Shown here piece after piece: positions 1 to 7,866 of a DNA stretch of 64,000 bases. Below the pieces are notes generated by a model. That model had not been told where the DNA came from, searched no databases, and saw only the letters and a list, made by a program, of their open reading frames with translations. Where the stretch lies: positions 434,001 to 498,000 of the forward strand of contig NZ_AXAJ01000002.1 of assembly GCF_000472445.1 (NCBI RefSeq), read 5' to 3'. This DNA is from Burkholderia sp. WSM2230 (GTDB taxonomy: Bacteria; Pseudomonadota; Gammaproteobacteria; Burkholderiales; Burkholderiaceae). Position 1 is the stretch's first letter. Every line of letters starts with the position of its first letter. The position numbers were made by a program, and so were the translations under genes.

Positions 1-293
1 CCACGCTTGCGATGGAACCGGAACTGATGCTGCTCGACGAACCGACGCAAGGCATGGGCCACGAAGACGTCGACCGCGTGACCGCATTGATCAAGAAGGT
101 ATCGAGCGGCCGCACGATTCTGATGGTCGAACACAATATGAACGTGATCGCCGGCATCTCCGACACCATCACCGTGCTGCAACGAGGCGAAGTGCTCGCC
201 GAGGGCACGTATGCGGACGTGTCGAAGAATCCGCTCGTGATGCAAGCCTACATGGGCAGCGCCGACGCGGCGCTCGCCGGAGCCCACGCATGA
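1..293 (+). CDS. ABC transporter ATP-binding protein, LivG-like (3' part only)
   Basis: This is the C-terminal end of an ABC ATPase of branched-chain amino acid type; the rest lies before the window and the frame is open from base 3. The visible part has the Walker B and D-loop stretch LMLLDEPTQGMG followed by the H-loop region ILMVEHNMNVI. The ending, ISDTITVLQRGEVLAEGTYADV, is typical of LivG-family subunits. It would energise uptake by the two permeases further down. The TGA stop overlaps the next ATG (ATGA at 290-293), so the two ATPases are translationally coupled. The substrate cannot be read from this fragment. Confidence 0.9.
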   Translation, partial: TLAMEPELMLLDEPTQGMGHEDVDRVTALIKKVSSGRTILMVEHNMNVIAGISDTITVLQRGEVLAEGTYADVSKNPLVMQAYMGSADAALAGAHA

Positions 294-1048
294 ACACAAT
301 TGCCGAGCGCGAAAGCCTCGAGGTAAGCGGCAAGGCCGCTGGCGCGCCCGCGCTTGAGATTGCGGGCCTGCAAGCGTGGTACGGGGAGTCTCACATCCTG
401 CATGGCGTCGATCTGACGGTGGATCGCGGCGAGGTTGTGACGCTGCTCGGCCGCAACGGCGCGGGGCGCACCACGACATTGCGCGCGATCATGGGCCTGA
501 CCGGGCGGCGCACGGGCTCGATCCGCATTGGCGGACGCGAAACGATCAATCTGCCTACGCATCGCATTGCACATCACGGCATTGGTTACTGTCCCGAAGA
601 GCGCGGCATTTTTTCGAGCCTCTCGTGCGAGGAAAATCTGTTGCTGCCGCCGCCCGTCGGAGATAAGGCGCACATGATGTCGATCGAGGAAATCTATTCG
701 ATGTTCCCGAATCTGCAGGAACGCCGCATGAGCCAGGGTACGCGGCTGTCGGGCGGCGAACAGCAGATGCTTGCGGTTGCGCGAATTCTGCGCACCGGCG
801 CGAACCTGCTGCTGCTCGACGAGATTTCCGAAGGGCTCGCGCCTGTCATCGTGCAGGCACTCGCACGCATGATCGTGACGCTGAAGGCGCGCGGCTACAC
901 GATTGTGATGGTCGAACAGAATTTCCGCTTTGCGGCGCCACTTGCCGATCGTTTCTATGTGATGGAGCACGGTACGATCGTCGAGCACTTCGGGGCAAGT
1001 GAACTCGAAAGCAAGATGCCGGTACTGCATGATCTGCTGGGCGTGTAG
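290..1048 (+). CDS. ABC transporter ATP-binding protein, LivF-like, with Arg in Walker A
   Basis: This is the second ATPase of the first uptake operon, 252 aa, with an N-terminal extension of about 20 residues before the ABC fold. The signature LSGGEQQ and the Walker B LLLLDEISEGLAP are intact, as is the H-loop IVMVEQNF. The P-loop reads LLGRNGAGRTT, so the invariant Walker A lysine is arginine at residue 60 (codon cgc). Lysine normally contacts the ATP phosphates. I recall GRTT variants in some LivF-like proteins, so this may be a subfamily trait and not damage. It overlaps the upstream ATPase by 4 nt and is followed 53 nt later by the binding protein. Confidence 0.92.
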   Translation: MNTIAERESLEVSGKAAGAPALEIAGLQAWYGESHILHGVDLTVDRGEVVTLLGRNGAGRTTTLRAIMGLTGRRTGSIRIGGRETINLPTHRIAHHGIGYCPEERGIFSSLSCEENLLLPPPVGDKAHMMSIEEIYSMFPNLQERRMSQGTRLSGGEQQMLAVARILRTGANLLLLDEISEGLAPVIVQALARMIVTLKARGYTIVMVEQNFRFAAPLADRFYVMEHGTIVEHFGASELESKMPVLHDLLGV

Positions 1049-1101
1049 AGCGCGCGCCCGATTGCCTCTGATAACCACAAGCGAAGAACCAGGAGACAGG
1101 A

Positions 1102-2316
1102 ATGAAAAAGAACCCACTCGCGCGGCTTGCTTCAGTTTGTTTCGCGGTCGCCGCCGGCGCCGCCATCACCACGAGCAGCGCGCAAGCGGCAGACGATGCA
1201 GTGAAGATCGGCTTTATCACCGATATGTCGGGGCTTTACGCGGACATTGACGGCCAGGGCGGCCTCGAGGCGATCCGCATGGCCGTTGCCGATTTCGGCG
1301 GCAAGGTCAACGGCAAACCCATCACCGTGCTGTATGCGGATCATCAGAACAAGGCGGACATCGCGGCCTCGCGCGCACGCGAATGGTTCGACCGCGAGGG
1401 TCTCGATCTGCTGGTCGGCGGCACGAATTCCGCAACTGGTCTTTCGATGAACACCGTCGCCGGTGAAAAGCACAAGGTGTACATCAGCATCGGTGCGGGC
1501 GCCGACACGCTGACCAACGAGCAATGCACGCCGTACACGATTCACTATGCGTACGACACGACGGCGCTCGCAAAGGGCACCGGGTCCGCGGTGGTGAAGC
1601 AGGGCGGCAAGACCTGGTACTTCCTGACCGCGGACTACGCGTTCGGCAAGGCGCTCGAAAAGAACACGTCGGATGTGGTGAAGGCGAGCGGCGGCCAGGT
1701 GCTGGGCGCGGTGCGCCATCCGCTGTCGGCGTCGGACTTCTCGTCGTTCCTGTTGCAGGCGCAGTCCTCGAAGGCGCAGGTTCTCGGTCTTGCCAATGCA
1801 GGCGGCGACACGATCAACTCGATCAAGGCCGCGAAAGAATTCGGCATTACCAAGAGCATGAAGCTCGCGGCGTTGCTGATGTTCATCAACGACGTGCATA
1901 GCCTGGGGCTCGAAACGACGCAGGGCCTCGTGCTCACCGACAGCTGGTACTGGAACAAGGACGCGAATACGCGCAAGTGGGCGCAGCGCTACTTCGACAA
2001 GATGCGCAAGATGCCGTCGAGCCTGCAGGCCGCTGACTATTCGGCGACCATGAATTATCTGAAGGCGGTGCAGGCGGTCGGTTCGACCGACGCCGACAAG
2101 GTGATGGCGCAACTGAAGAAGACGAAGATCGACGACTTCTATGCGAAGGGGTACATCCGTCAGGACGGCAGCATGATTCACGACATGTACCTGATGCAGG
2201 TGAAGACGCCCGCGGAGTCGAAAGAACCGTGGGACTATTACAAGATCACGGCGACGATCCCGGGCGAGCAGGCGTTCACGACCAGGACGGAAACGCGCTG
2301 CGCGCTGTGGAAGTAA
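1102..2316 (+). CDS. ABC transporter periplasmic substrate-binding protein (type I, Leu/Ile/Val-BP-like)
   Basis: This is a 404-aa periplasmic binding protein. Residues 1 to about 29 form a signal peptide (KK at the N-terminus, hydrophobic core, cleavage after SAQA). The mature start DAVKIGFITDMSGLYADIDG is the typical beginning of the peripla_BP_6 fold. A good Shine-Dalgarno (aggagaca) sits just before the ATG at 1102. It lies between the ATPase pair and the permease pair of the same operon, so it supplies the ligand to that transporter. Members of this family bind branched-chain amino acids, aromatic acids, amides or urea; the sequence does not settle which. A urea (Urt) system is less likely, because the gene order is not urtABCDE. 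Confidence 0.9.
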   Translation: MKKNPLARLASVCFAVAAGAAITTSSAQAADDAVKIGFITDMSGLYADIDGQGGLEAIRMAVADFGGKVNGKPITVLYADHQNKADIAASRAREWFDREGLDLLVGGTNSATGLSMNTVAGEKHKVYISIGAGADTLTNEQCTPYTIHYAYDTTALAKGTGSAVVKQGGKTWYFLTADYAFGKALEKNTSDVVKASGGQVLGAVRHPLSASDFSSFLLQAQSSKAQVLGLANAGGDTINSIKAAKEFGITKSMKLAALLMFINDVHSLGLETTQGLVLTDSWYWNKDANTRKWAQRYFDKMRKMPSSLQAADYSATMNYLKAVQAVGSTDADKVMAQLKKTKIDDFYAKGYIRQDGSMIHDMYLMQVKTPAESKEPWDYYKITATIPGEQAFTTRTETRCALWK

Positions 2317-2497
2317 GCGCGGCCTGAAGGTCCGGTCGACGGCTGGCTGTCCGCGCGGGCAGACAGCCGTTCGTTTGCGTGATTCCGTCTGTTTCATGTG
2401 CGGCGCGTGGCGGGTGTCATGCGTGTGTTCAGCGCGTGTCGGCCGATCGCGCACAACTGATTCACCTTGACGATGCGTTCAGGGGTTAAAGGCTTCA

Positions 2498-3382
2498 ATG
2501 GACATCTTTGGCATTCCGCTTCCCGCGATGCTGAGCCAGTTGCTGCTCGGGCTCGTGAACGGCTCGTTCTACGCAATTCTGAGTCTGGGACTTGCGGTGA
2601 TCTTCGGCTTGCTGAACGTGATCAACTTCGCGCACGGCGCGTTGTTCATGCTCGGCGCGATGCTCGCGTGGATGGGCTTCTCATACCTCGGCGTGCCGTA
2701 CTGGCCGATGCTGATCATCGCGCCGCTGCTGGTCGGGCTGTTCGGCGTCGTAATCGAACGTTCGATGCTGCGCTGGCTGTACAAGCTCGATCATCTGTAC
2801 GGGCTGCTGCTCACGTTCGGGCTTACGCTCGTCGTCGAAGGCGTGTTCCGCTCGATCTACGGCTCGTCCGGCCAGCCGTACGACGTGCCCTCGGCACTCT
2901 CGGGCGCGACCAATCTCGGCTTCATGTTCCTGCCTAACTATCGCGCGTGGGTCGTGGTGGCTTCGCTCATTGTTTGCTTCGCGACGTGGTTCGTCATCGA
3001 GAAGACGCGGCTTGGCGCCTATCTGCGCGCGGGCACCGAAAACCCGAAGCTGGTTGAAGCGTTCGGCATCAACGTGCCGCTGATGATTACGCTCACCTAC
3101 GGTTTCGGCGTTGCGCTCGCTGCGTTTGCCGGCGTGCTGGCGGCGCCCGTCATCCAGGTTTCGCCGCTGATGGGCCAGCCGATGATCATCACGGTGTTCG
3201 CGGTTGTGGTGATCGGCGGAATGGGTTCGATCATGGGCTCGATTCTGACCGGCCTGATGCTCGGCGTGATCGAAGGGCTGACGCGCGTGTTCTATCCGGA
3301 AGCGTCGGCCACCGTCGTGTTCGTCATCATGGCAGTCGTGTTGCTGGTGCGCCCGGCGGGTCTCTTCGGCAAGGAAAAATGA
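2498..3382 (+). CDS. Branched-chain amino acid-type ABC transporter permease, LivH-like
   Basis: This is a 294-aa inner-membrane permease with about eight hydrophobic segments. The family blocks LVNGSFYAILSLGLAVIFG and NVINFAHGALFMLGA near the N-terminus and VVVIGGMGSIMGSILTGL near the C-terminus identify the LivH family. It would form half of the membrane channel, the other half being the next gene. The stop overlaps the next start (ATGA at 3379-3382). The 181-nt gap before it holds no gene that I can support; the frame starts at ATG 2498 and the protein begins MDIFGIPLPAMLSQLLLGL, as in relatives. Confidence 0.92.
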   Translation: MDIFGIPLPAMLSQLLLGLVNGSFYAILSLGLAVIFGLLNVINFAHGALFMLGAMLAWMGFSYLGVPYWPMLIIAPLLVGLFGVVIERSMLRWLYKLDHLYGLLLTFGLTLVVEGVFRSIYGSSGQPYDVPSALSGATNLGFMFLPNYRAWVVVASLIVCFATWFVIEKTRLGAYLRAGTENPKLVEAFGINVPLMITLTYGFGVALAAFAGVLAAPVIQVSPLMGQPMIITVFAVVVIGGMGSIMGSILTGLMLGVIEGLTRVFYPEASATVVFVIMAVVLLVRPAGLFGKEK

Positions 3383-4353
3383 TGCAGAGAAAAGTGCTCT
3401 ACGGTCTGCTGCTGCTCGCGCTCCTCGCGGTGCCCGTGCTCGGCATCTATCCGCTCTTCGTGATGAAGGTGATGTGCTTTGCGCTCTTCGCCGCCGCGTT
3501 CAATCTGCTGATCGGCTACACGGGTCTGCTGTCGTTCGGACACGCGATGTTTCTCGCGTCGGCGGGTTATGTCACCGGCTATGCGATGCAGACGCTCGGC
3601 TTTTCGCCCGAGCTGGGTGTGCTGGCCGGCACGGCTTGCGCGACCTTGCTGGGCTTTGTCGTCGGCATCTTCGCGATCCGGCGCCAGGGCATTTACTTCG
3701 CGATGGTGACGCTCGCGCTTGCGCAAATGGTCTACTTCGTGTTCCTGCAGGCGCCCTTCACGCACGGCGAGGATGGGCTGCAAGGCGTGCCGCGCGGCAA
3801 ACTGTTCGGCGTGCTGGATCTTTCGTCCGATGTCGCGTTGTACTTCGTCGTGCTGGCGATCATGGTGCTCGCGTTCCTCCTGATCGTGCGGATCGTGCAT
3901 TCGCCGTTCGGGCAGGTGCTCGTCGCGATCAAGGAAAACGAGCCGCGCGCGGTGTCGCTCGGCTACGATACGGACCGCTTCAAGTTGCTGGCCTTCATTC
4001 TGTCCGCGGGGCTCGCAGGGCTCGCGGGATCGCTGAAGGTTGTGGTGCAGGGCTTCGAGACGTTGAGCGATGCATACTGGACCATGTCGGGGCTGGTCGT
4101 GCTGATGACGCTGGTCGGCGGCATGGGAACGCTGTTCGGGCCGTTGCTCGGGGCTGCGCTGATCGTGGCGCTCGAGGATCGCCTGGGTGATATCGGCAGC
4201 GCGCTCGCCGCGACGACGGGCGTGGATTGGTTCCGCTCGCTGGGCGAATCAGTGACCATCGTGACGGGCGTGATATTTATCGCGTGCGTGCTTGCGTTCC
4301 GGCGCGGGATTGTCGGCGAGGTCATCGCGCGCGTGCGGCCGTTACGCGCGTGA
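3379..4353 (+). CDS. Branched-chain amino acid-type ABC transporter permease, LivM-like
   Basis: This is a 324-aa permease with about nine to ten hydrophobic segments. LivM hallmarks are LLIGYTGLLSFGHAMFLASAG, the cytoplasmic EAA-like loop VAIKENEPRAVSLGYD (which docks on the ATPases) and LVGGMGTLFGPLLGA. It overlaps livH by 4 nt and closes the first uptake operon (ATPase, ATPase, binding protein, LivH, LivM). No terminator follows at once; the first good one is 283 nt downstream, after a gene-free stretch. Confidence 0.92.
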   Translation: MMQRKVLYGLLLLALLAVPVLGIYPLFVMKVMCFALFAAAFNLLIGYTGLLSFGHAMFLASAGYVTGYAMQTLGFSPELGVLAGTACATLLGFVVGIFAIRRQGIYFAMVTLALAQMVYFVFLQAPFTHGEDGLQGVPRGKLFGVLDLSSDVALYFVVLAIMVLAFLLIVRIVHSPFGQVLVAIKENEPRAVSLGYDTDRFKLLAFILSAGLAGLAGSLKVVVQGFETLSDAYWTMSGLVVLMTLVGGMGTLFGPLLGAALIVALEDRLGDIGSALAATTGVDWFRSLGESVTIVTGVIFIACVLAFRRGIVGEVIARVRPLRA

Positions 4354-4635
4354 AGATTGACGCAGGGCGCTGGCAAAGGCGGTGAAACAAAATGCTTCGG
4401 CCTCCGATGTAATTGCGCTGCTATGCAGTATGAGCCGCAAAGCCCGCTTGAGCCCTTATTTGCGCATCATGTGGCAGCGCCGCTCAAATGCGCCCCAACT
4501 CAGTGCCGCAGTGCACCACTAGGGTAATTGCTAGTTGTGGCATGGGCGATGCTCATTTAACCTTCATGCAGTTCTGATGCACCACGAATTTGCAGGTGGA
4601 GAACGAGGAGACATGAGGCACTAAGTGCCCACACG
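4354..4635. other. Gene-free stretch between the first operon and a terminator
   Basis: I see no convincing gene here. Two small symmetries stand out: ACTAG at 4518-4522 with CTAGT at 4531-4535, and GGCACT-A-AGTGCC at 4617-4629. The second lies just after a purine-rich stretch (gaacgaggagac) that could serve as a Shine-Dalgarno for a three-codon reading frame (ATG AGG CAC TAA). The stretch ends in a strong terminator. It could be the long 3' untranslated region of the operon or an independent small RNA. Confidence 0.4.
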
Positions 4636-4676
4636 AAAGCGCTGTTGGATTGATATCCAACAGCGCTTTTTATTTT
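4636..4676 (+). terminator. Rho-independent terminator
   Basis: A perfect 15-bp stem (4636-4650 with 4655-4669) has the tetraloop TGAT and is followed by TTTTTATTTT. This is the strongest terminator in the window. It ends transcription 280 nt past livM or of an unannotated transcript in that gap. Confidence 0.9.
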
Positions 4677-4834
4677 CCGATTTTCCATTTGCGTCATTCA
4701 AATCTTTTGCTAAGTCGACGACTGTTTTACGTCGCCGATAATCAGCCCATTCCCCGCTGTATCCCCTTCAAAACGCTTGCGGCGTGCGACTCCCGTCCGC
4801 TACACTCCTTATTCACCGACCGCTGGGTTGGGAT

Positions 4835-4871
4835 TTAAGTCACGAATTTAAGTTACGAATTTAAGTCGAAT
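4835..4871 (+). repeat. 13-bp tandem repeat before the orphan binding protein
   Basis: There are two full copies of TTAAGTYACGAAT (4835-4847, 4848-4860) and a third, shortened copy, TTAAGTCGAAT (4861-4871). The array ends 25 nt before the ATG at 4897, inside the 5' leader or promoter. The copies could bind a regulator at regular spacing, or simply be slippage. Confidence 0.7.
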
Positions 4872-4896
4872 TGTCTTAACGGGGCAGAGGAGCGGG

Positions 4897-6063
4897 ATGA
4901 AGTCGGCATTGCGTTGGATCAGCGCGGCATTGGTCGCCACCGGAGTTTCGGCTGCATGGAGCAGCCTTGCATTCGCAGATGTGAAAATCGGCGTTACCGT
5001 CTCGGCAACCGGTCCGGCCGCGTCGCTCGGCATTCCGGAGAAGAACACCATCGCGCTGCTGCCGAAGGAAGTGGCCGGCCAGAAGATCGACTACATCGTG
5101 CTCGACGACGCCACAGACTCCACGCAAGCCGTCAAAAACGCCCGCAAGCTCACGAGCGAAGATCGCGTGGACGCGCTGATCGGCTCCACCGTCGTGCCGA
5201 ATTCTCTCGCCATGATGGACGTCGCCGTGGAAAGCACCACGCCGGTCATCTCCCTCGCCGCTGCCGCGAGCATCGTGGAACCGATGGACGCGAAGCGGGC
5301 ATGGGTCTTCAAGACGCCGCAGAACGACATCCTGATGGCCACGGCCATCGCACAACACATGTCCAATCACGGCGTCAAAACGGTGGCGTTCATCGGCTTC
5401 TCGGACGGTTATGGTGAAAGCTGGTTCAAGGAATTCAGCAAGGCCGCCGACCTCGCGAAAATCAAGGTCGTGGCGAACGAGCGCTTCGCGCGTAACGACG
5501 CGTCGGTCACAGGGCAAGTGCTGAAAGTCGTCTCGCAGAATCCGGATGCGGTGCTTGTCGCAGGCGCGGGCACGCCGGCCGCGCTGCCGCAGAAAACGCT
5601 CAGGGAGCGCGGCTACAAGGGCAAGTACTATCAGACGCACGGCGTCGCCAATAATGACTTCCTGCGCGTGTGCGGCAAGGACTGCGAAGGCACGTATCTG
5701 CCGGCCGGTCCGTTGCTCGTTGCGGAGCAACTGCCCGACTCGAATCCGGTGAAGAAGAGTGCGCTCGCCTACAAGCGCGCGTATGAAGGCGCCTATGGCG
5801 CCGGCACGGTGTCGACTTTCGGCGGTCACGCATGGGACGCGGGTCTGCTGCTGCAACGCGCGATTCCGCTCGCGCTGAAGAAAGGGCAGCCCGGTACGCC
5901 GGCCTTCCGTGAAGCGCTGCGCGCGGCGCTGGAAGGCACCAAAGATCTGCCCGCGTCGCACGGCATTTTCAACATGAGCGCGAACGACCATGCCGGTCTC
6001 GATCAGCGGGCGCGCGTGATGGTGCAGATTGTCGGCGGCAAGTGGAAGCTGGCCGGCGACTGA
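4897..6063 (+). CDS. ABC transporter substrate-binding protein, orphan copy
   Basis: This is a 388-aa periplasmic binding protein of the Leu/Ile/Val-BP-like family. Its signal peptide covers about residues 1-27 (cleavage near LAFADV). The mature protein opens KIGVTVSATGPAASLGIPEKN. The start ATG at 4897 has the purine-rich gagcggg before it. It is a close paralogue of the binding protein at 6507, with shared blocks such as THGVANNDFLRVCGKDCEG near the middle, including the same two cysteines. No permease or ATPase gene follows; it has its own terminator at 6094, so it is a monocistronic gene that probably feeds the transporter encoded at 7867-11475. Confidence 0.9.
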   Translation: MKSALRWISAALVATGVSAAWSSLAFADVKIGVTVSATGPAASLGIPEKNTIALLPKEVAGQKIDYIVLDDATDSTQAVKNARKLTSEDRVDALIGSTVVPNSLAMMDVAVESTTPVISLAAAASIVEPMDAKRAWVFKTPQNDILMATAIAQHMSNHGVKTVAFIGFSDGYGESWFKEFSKAADLAKIKVVANERFARNDASVTGQVLKVVSQNPDAVLVAGAGTPAALPQKTLRERGYKGKYYQTHGVANNDFLRVCGKDCEGTYLPAGPLLVAEQLPDSNPVKKSALAYKRAYEGAYGAGTVSTFGGHAWDAGLLLQRAIPLALKKGQPGTPAFREALRAALEGTKDLPASHGIFNMSANDHAGLDQRARVMVQIVGGKWKLAGD

Positions 6064-6093
6064 GCAGGGGCGAAGCGACAGGGGATCTCATAC

Positions 6094-6125
6094 AAAAAGA
6101 CGCGTGCAGTTGACGCGTCTTTTTT
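6094..6125 (+). terminator. Rho-independent terminator of the orphan binding protein
   Basis: The stem AAAAAGACGCGT (6094-6105) pairs with ACGCGTCTTTTT (6113-6124) across a 7-nt loop, with a T-run to 6125. It lies 30 nt past the stop codon. Confidence 0.9.
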
Positions 6126-6130
6126 ATTGC

Positions 6131-6200
6131 CCGCTTATTGCAGGCCGCTTATTGCAGCCCGATCAGTGCAGCCCGCTTGTTGCGGCCCAATCGGTACAGC
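6131..6200 (+). repeat. Five degenerate 14-bp tandem repeats
   Basis: Five adjoining 14-bp units run from 6131 to 6200. Units 1 and 2 (CCGCTTATTGCAGG and CCGCTTATTGCAGC) differ at one base. Units 3 to 5 diverge progressively but keep CC, the central pattern and the final AGC/GGC. The array begins right after the terminator and ends about 305 nt before the next gene. Confidence 0.75.
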
Positions 6201-6302
6201 CTGACTTGCTGTGTCGTGCGAAAAGTGTGGCGGTGCGGCTTCAGGACAAACCCGCATTTGGCTTGCAGTCTATTGACCGTCGGCGCGGCACGAAGCAATA
6301 CT

Positions 6303-6316
6303 ACTAACATGTTAGT
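6303..6316. promoter_or_regulatory. Perfect 14-bp palindrome, possible operator
   Basis: ACTAACATGTTAGT reads the same on both strands and sits 190 nt before the second binding-protein gene. A two-fold symmetric site of this size suits a dimeric regulator. No function is shown by the sequence alone. The rest of 6201-6506 holds no gene. Confidence 0.4.
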
Positions 6317-6506
6317 GTTTTCCGCGCAGGAGTTCGCAAAGGCATCCCAGGCATTGCAGCAGTAGAAAGTGACATACAAGCGGCGAAGGCACGTGCGTCG
6401 AGCAGGGAAAACCATGCTTGGCACGGCCGGACCCTATAACTAGATTCAGACACCCGACCCACGAGTCGGATTACAGATACGCACTTCGGAGCGTTGGAGA
6501 CTTGCA

Positions 6507-7667
6507 ATGACAAAGACAAAGCAATGGGTACGGACTGGCATCGCGATGGCATTGATGTGCGGCGCGGGTGCGGCGTTCGCTCAGGTCAAGATCGGCGTGA
6601 CGCTGTCCACCACGGGGCCGGCTGCATCGCTCGGGATTCCTGAAAAGAACACGATTGCCTTGCTGCCGAAGGAGATAGGCGGCAAGACGGTGCAGTACAT
6701 CATTCTCGACGACGCGTCGGATACGGGCAAGGCGGTGCAGAACACGCGCAAGCTGATCGACGAAGATCATGTCGACGCGATTATCGGCTCCACCGTGACG
6801 CCGAACTCACTGGCCATGCTTGATCCTGTATCTCAAGGCAAGACGCCGGTTATTTCGCTTGCTGCTTCTGCCGCGATCATCTCGCCCATGGACACAAAGC
6901 GCGCATGGGCCTTCAAACCGCCGCAAAACGACAGCCTGATGGCCGACGCCATTGCCGATCATATGGAGCGTCACGGCGTGAAGACGGTGAGCTTCATCGG
7001 CTTCGCGGACGCCTACGGCGATAGCTGGAACAACGTGTTCACCGCCGCCGCGACTGCTCACAAGCTGAAGGTGGTGTCGAACGAACGCTTCAACCGTACC
7101 GACGCTTCAGTGACCGGCCAGGTGCTGAAGACCATGGGCGCGAATCCTGATGCGGTCCTGATCGCCGGCTCGGGCACGCCGTCGGCGCTGCCGGCCAAGA
7201 CGCTCAAGGAGCGTGGCTACAAGGGCAAGATCTATCAGACGCACGGCGTCGCCAACAACGACTTTCTGCGCGTGTGCGGCAAGGACTGCGAAGGCGAGAT
7301 CCTGCCGGCGGGCCCGATCCTCGTCGCCGATCAGCTGCCGGAATCGAACCCGGTGAAGAAGTCGTCGCTGGCATATAAGGCTGCCTACGAGCAGGCGTAT
7401 GGCGCGGGTTCGGTGGCGACCTTCGGCGGCCATGCATGGGACGCCGGCCAGATGCTGCAGCGTGCGATTCCGGAAGCGCTGAAGACGGCTCAGCCGGGTA
7501 CCGAGGCATTCCGCGTGGCACTGCGCGGCGCGCTGGAAAACATCAAGGAGCTGCCGGTCTCGCACGGCATCATGAACACGACCACGACTGACCACAACGG
7601 CCTCGACAAGCGCGCACGCGTGATCGTGCAGATCGTCGACGGCAAGTGGAAGCTGCAGAACGACTAA
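6507..7667 (+). CDS. ABC transporter substrate-binding protein of the second liv-type operon
   Basis: This is a 386-aa periplasmic binding protein with a signal peptide at about residues 1-25 (cleavage after AAFA) and a mature start QVKIGVTLSTTGPAASLGI. It is the close paralogue of the protein at 4897; nearly every block is shared, including the two-cysteine motif and the C-terminal KRARVIVQIVDGKWKL. A Shine-Dalgarno-like ggag lies 13 nt upstream of the ATG. It heads an operon with LivH, a LivM-LivG fusion and LivF. Hairpins in the 199-nt gap after it could make its mRNA more abundant than that of the membrane parts, a usual need for binding proteins. Confidence 0.92.
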   Translation: MTKTKQWVRTGIAMALMCGAGAAFAQVKIGVTLSTTGPAASLGIPEKNTIALLPKEIGGKTVQYIILDDASDTGKAVQNTRKLIDEDHVDAIIGSTVTPNSLAMLDPVSQGKTPVISLAASAAIISPMDTKRAWAFKPPQNDSLMADAIADHMERHGVKTVSFIGFADAYGDSWNNVFTAAATAHKLKVVSNERFNRTDASVTGQVLKTMGANPDAVLIAGSGTPSALPAKTLKERGYKGKIYQTHGVANNDFLRVCGKDCEGEILPAGPILVADQLPESNPVKKSSLAYKAAYEQAYGAGSVATFGGHAWDAGQMLQRAIPEALKTAQPGTEAFRVALRGALENIKELPVSHGIMNTTTTDHNGLDKRARVIVQIVDGKWKLQND

Positions 7668-7695
7668 TACAAAAAGCGGTACGCGCCTCTCGTGA

Positions 7696-7775
7696 AGTGC
7701 GGCACATTACGCCGCACTGCCATTCTGTTCGACGACAATGGCACCGACCGCCGCGCCGTGCTTCGGCGCGGCGGT
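7696..7775 (+). terminator. Two intercistronic hairpins after the binding-protein gene
   Basis: The first is an 8-bp perfect stem (7696-7703 with 7711-7718). The second is an 11-bp GC-rich stem (7747-7757 with 7765-7775) followed by TGTCTTTC. Neither has a full T-run, so I read them as attenuating or mRNA-protecting structures inside the operon and not as complete terminators. Confidence 0.5.
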
Positions 7776-7866
7776 TGTCTTTCAGCACTGCAGTTTCGTG
7801 GACGGCCGCGCTTGCGCCGGCACGACTGTTTCCAGTTTCGATTTCGACGCTTCAGGACGAGGAAGT

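Noticed and set aside
248..1117. Long open frames opposite to real genes, here and throughout the window
   Set aside because: High-GC codon bias produces long antisense frames; they lack ribosome sites and give Arg/His-rich low-complexity products.
6415..6440. Sigma-54 promoter before the binding-protein gene at 6507
   Set aside because: TTGGCACG matches the -24 element, but no TTGC-type -12 element follows at the right distance.
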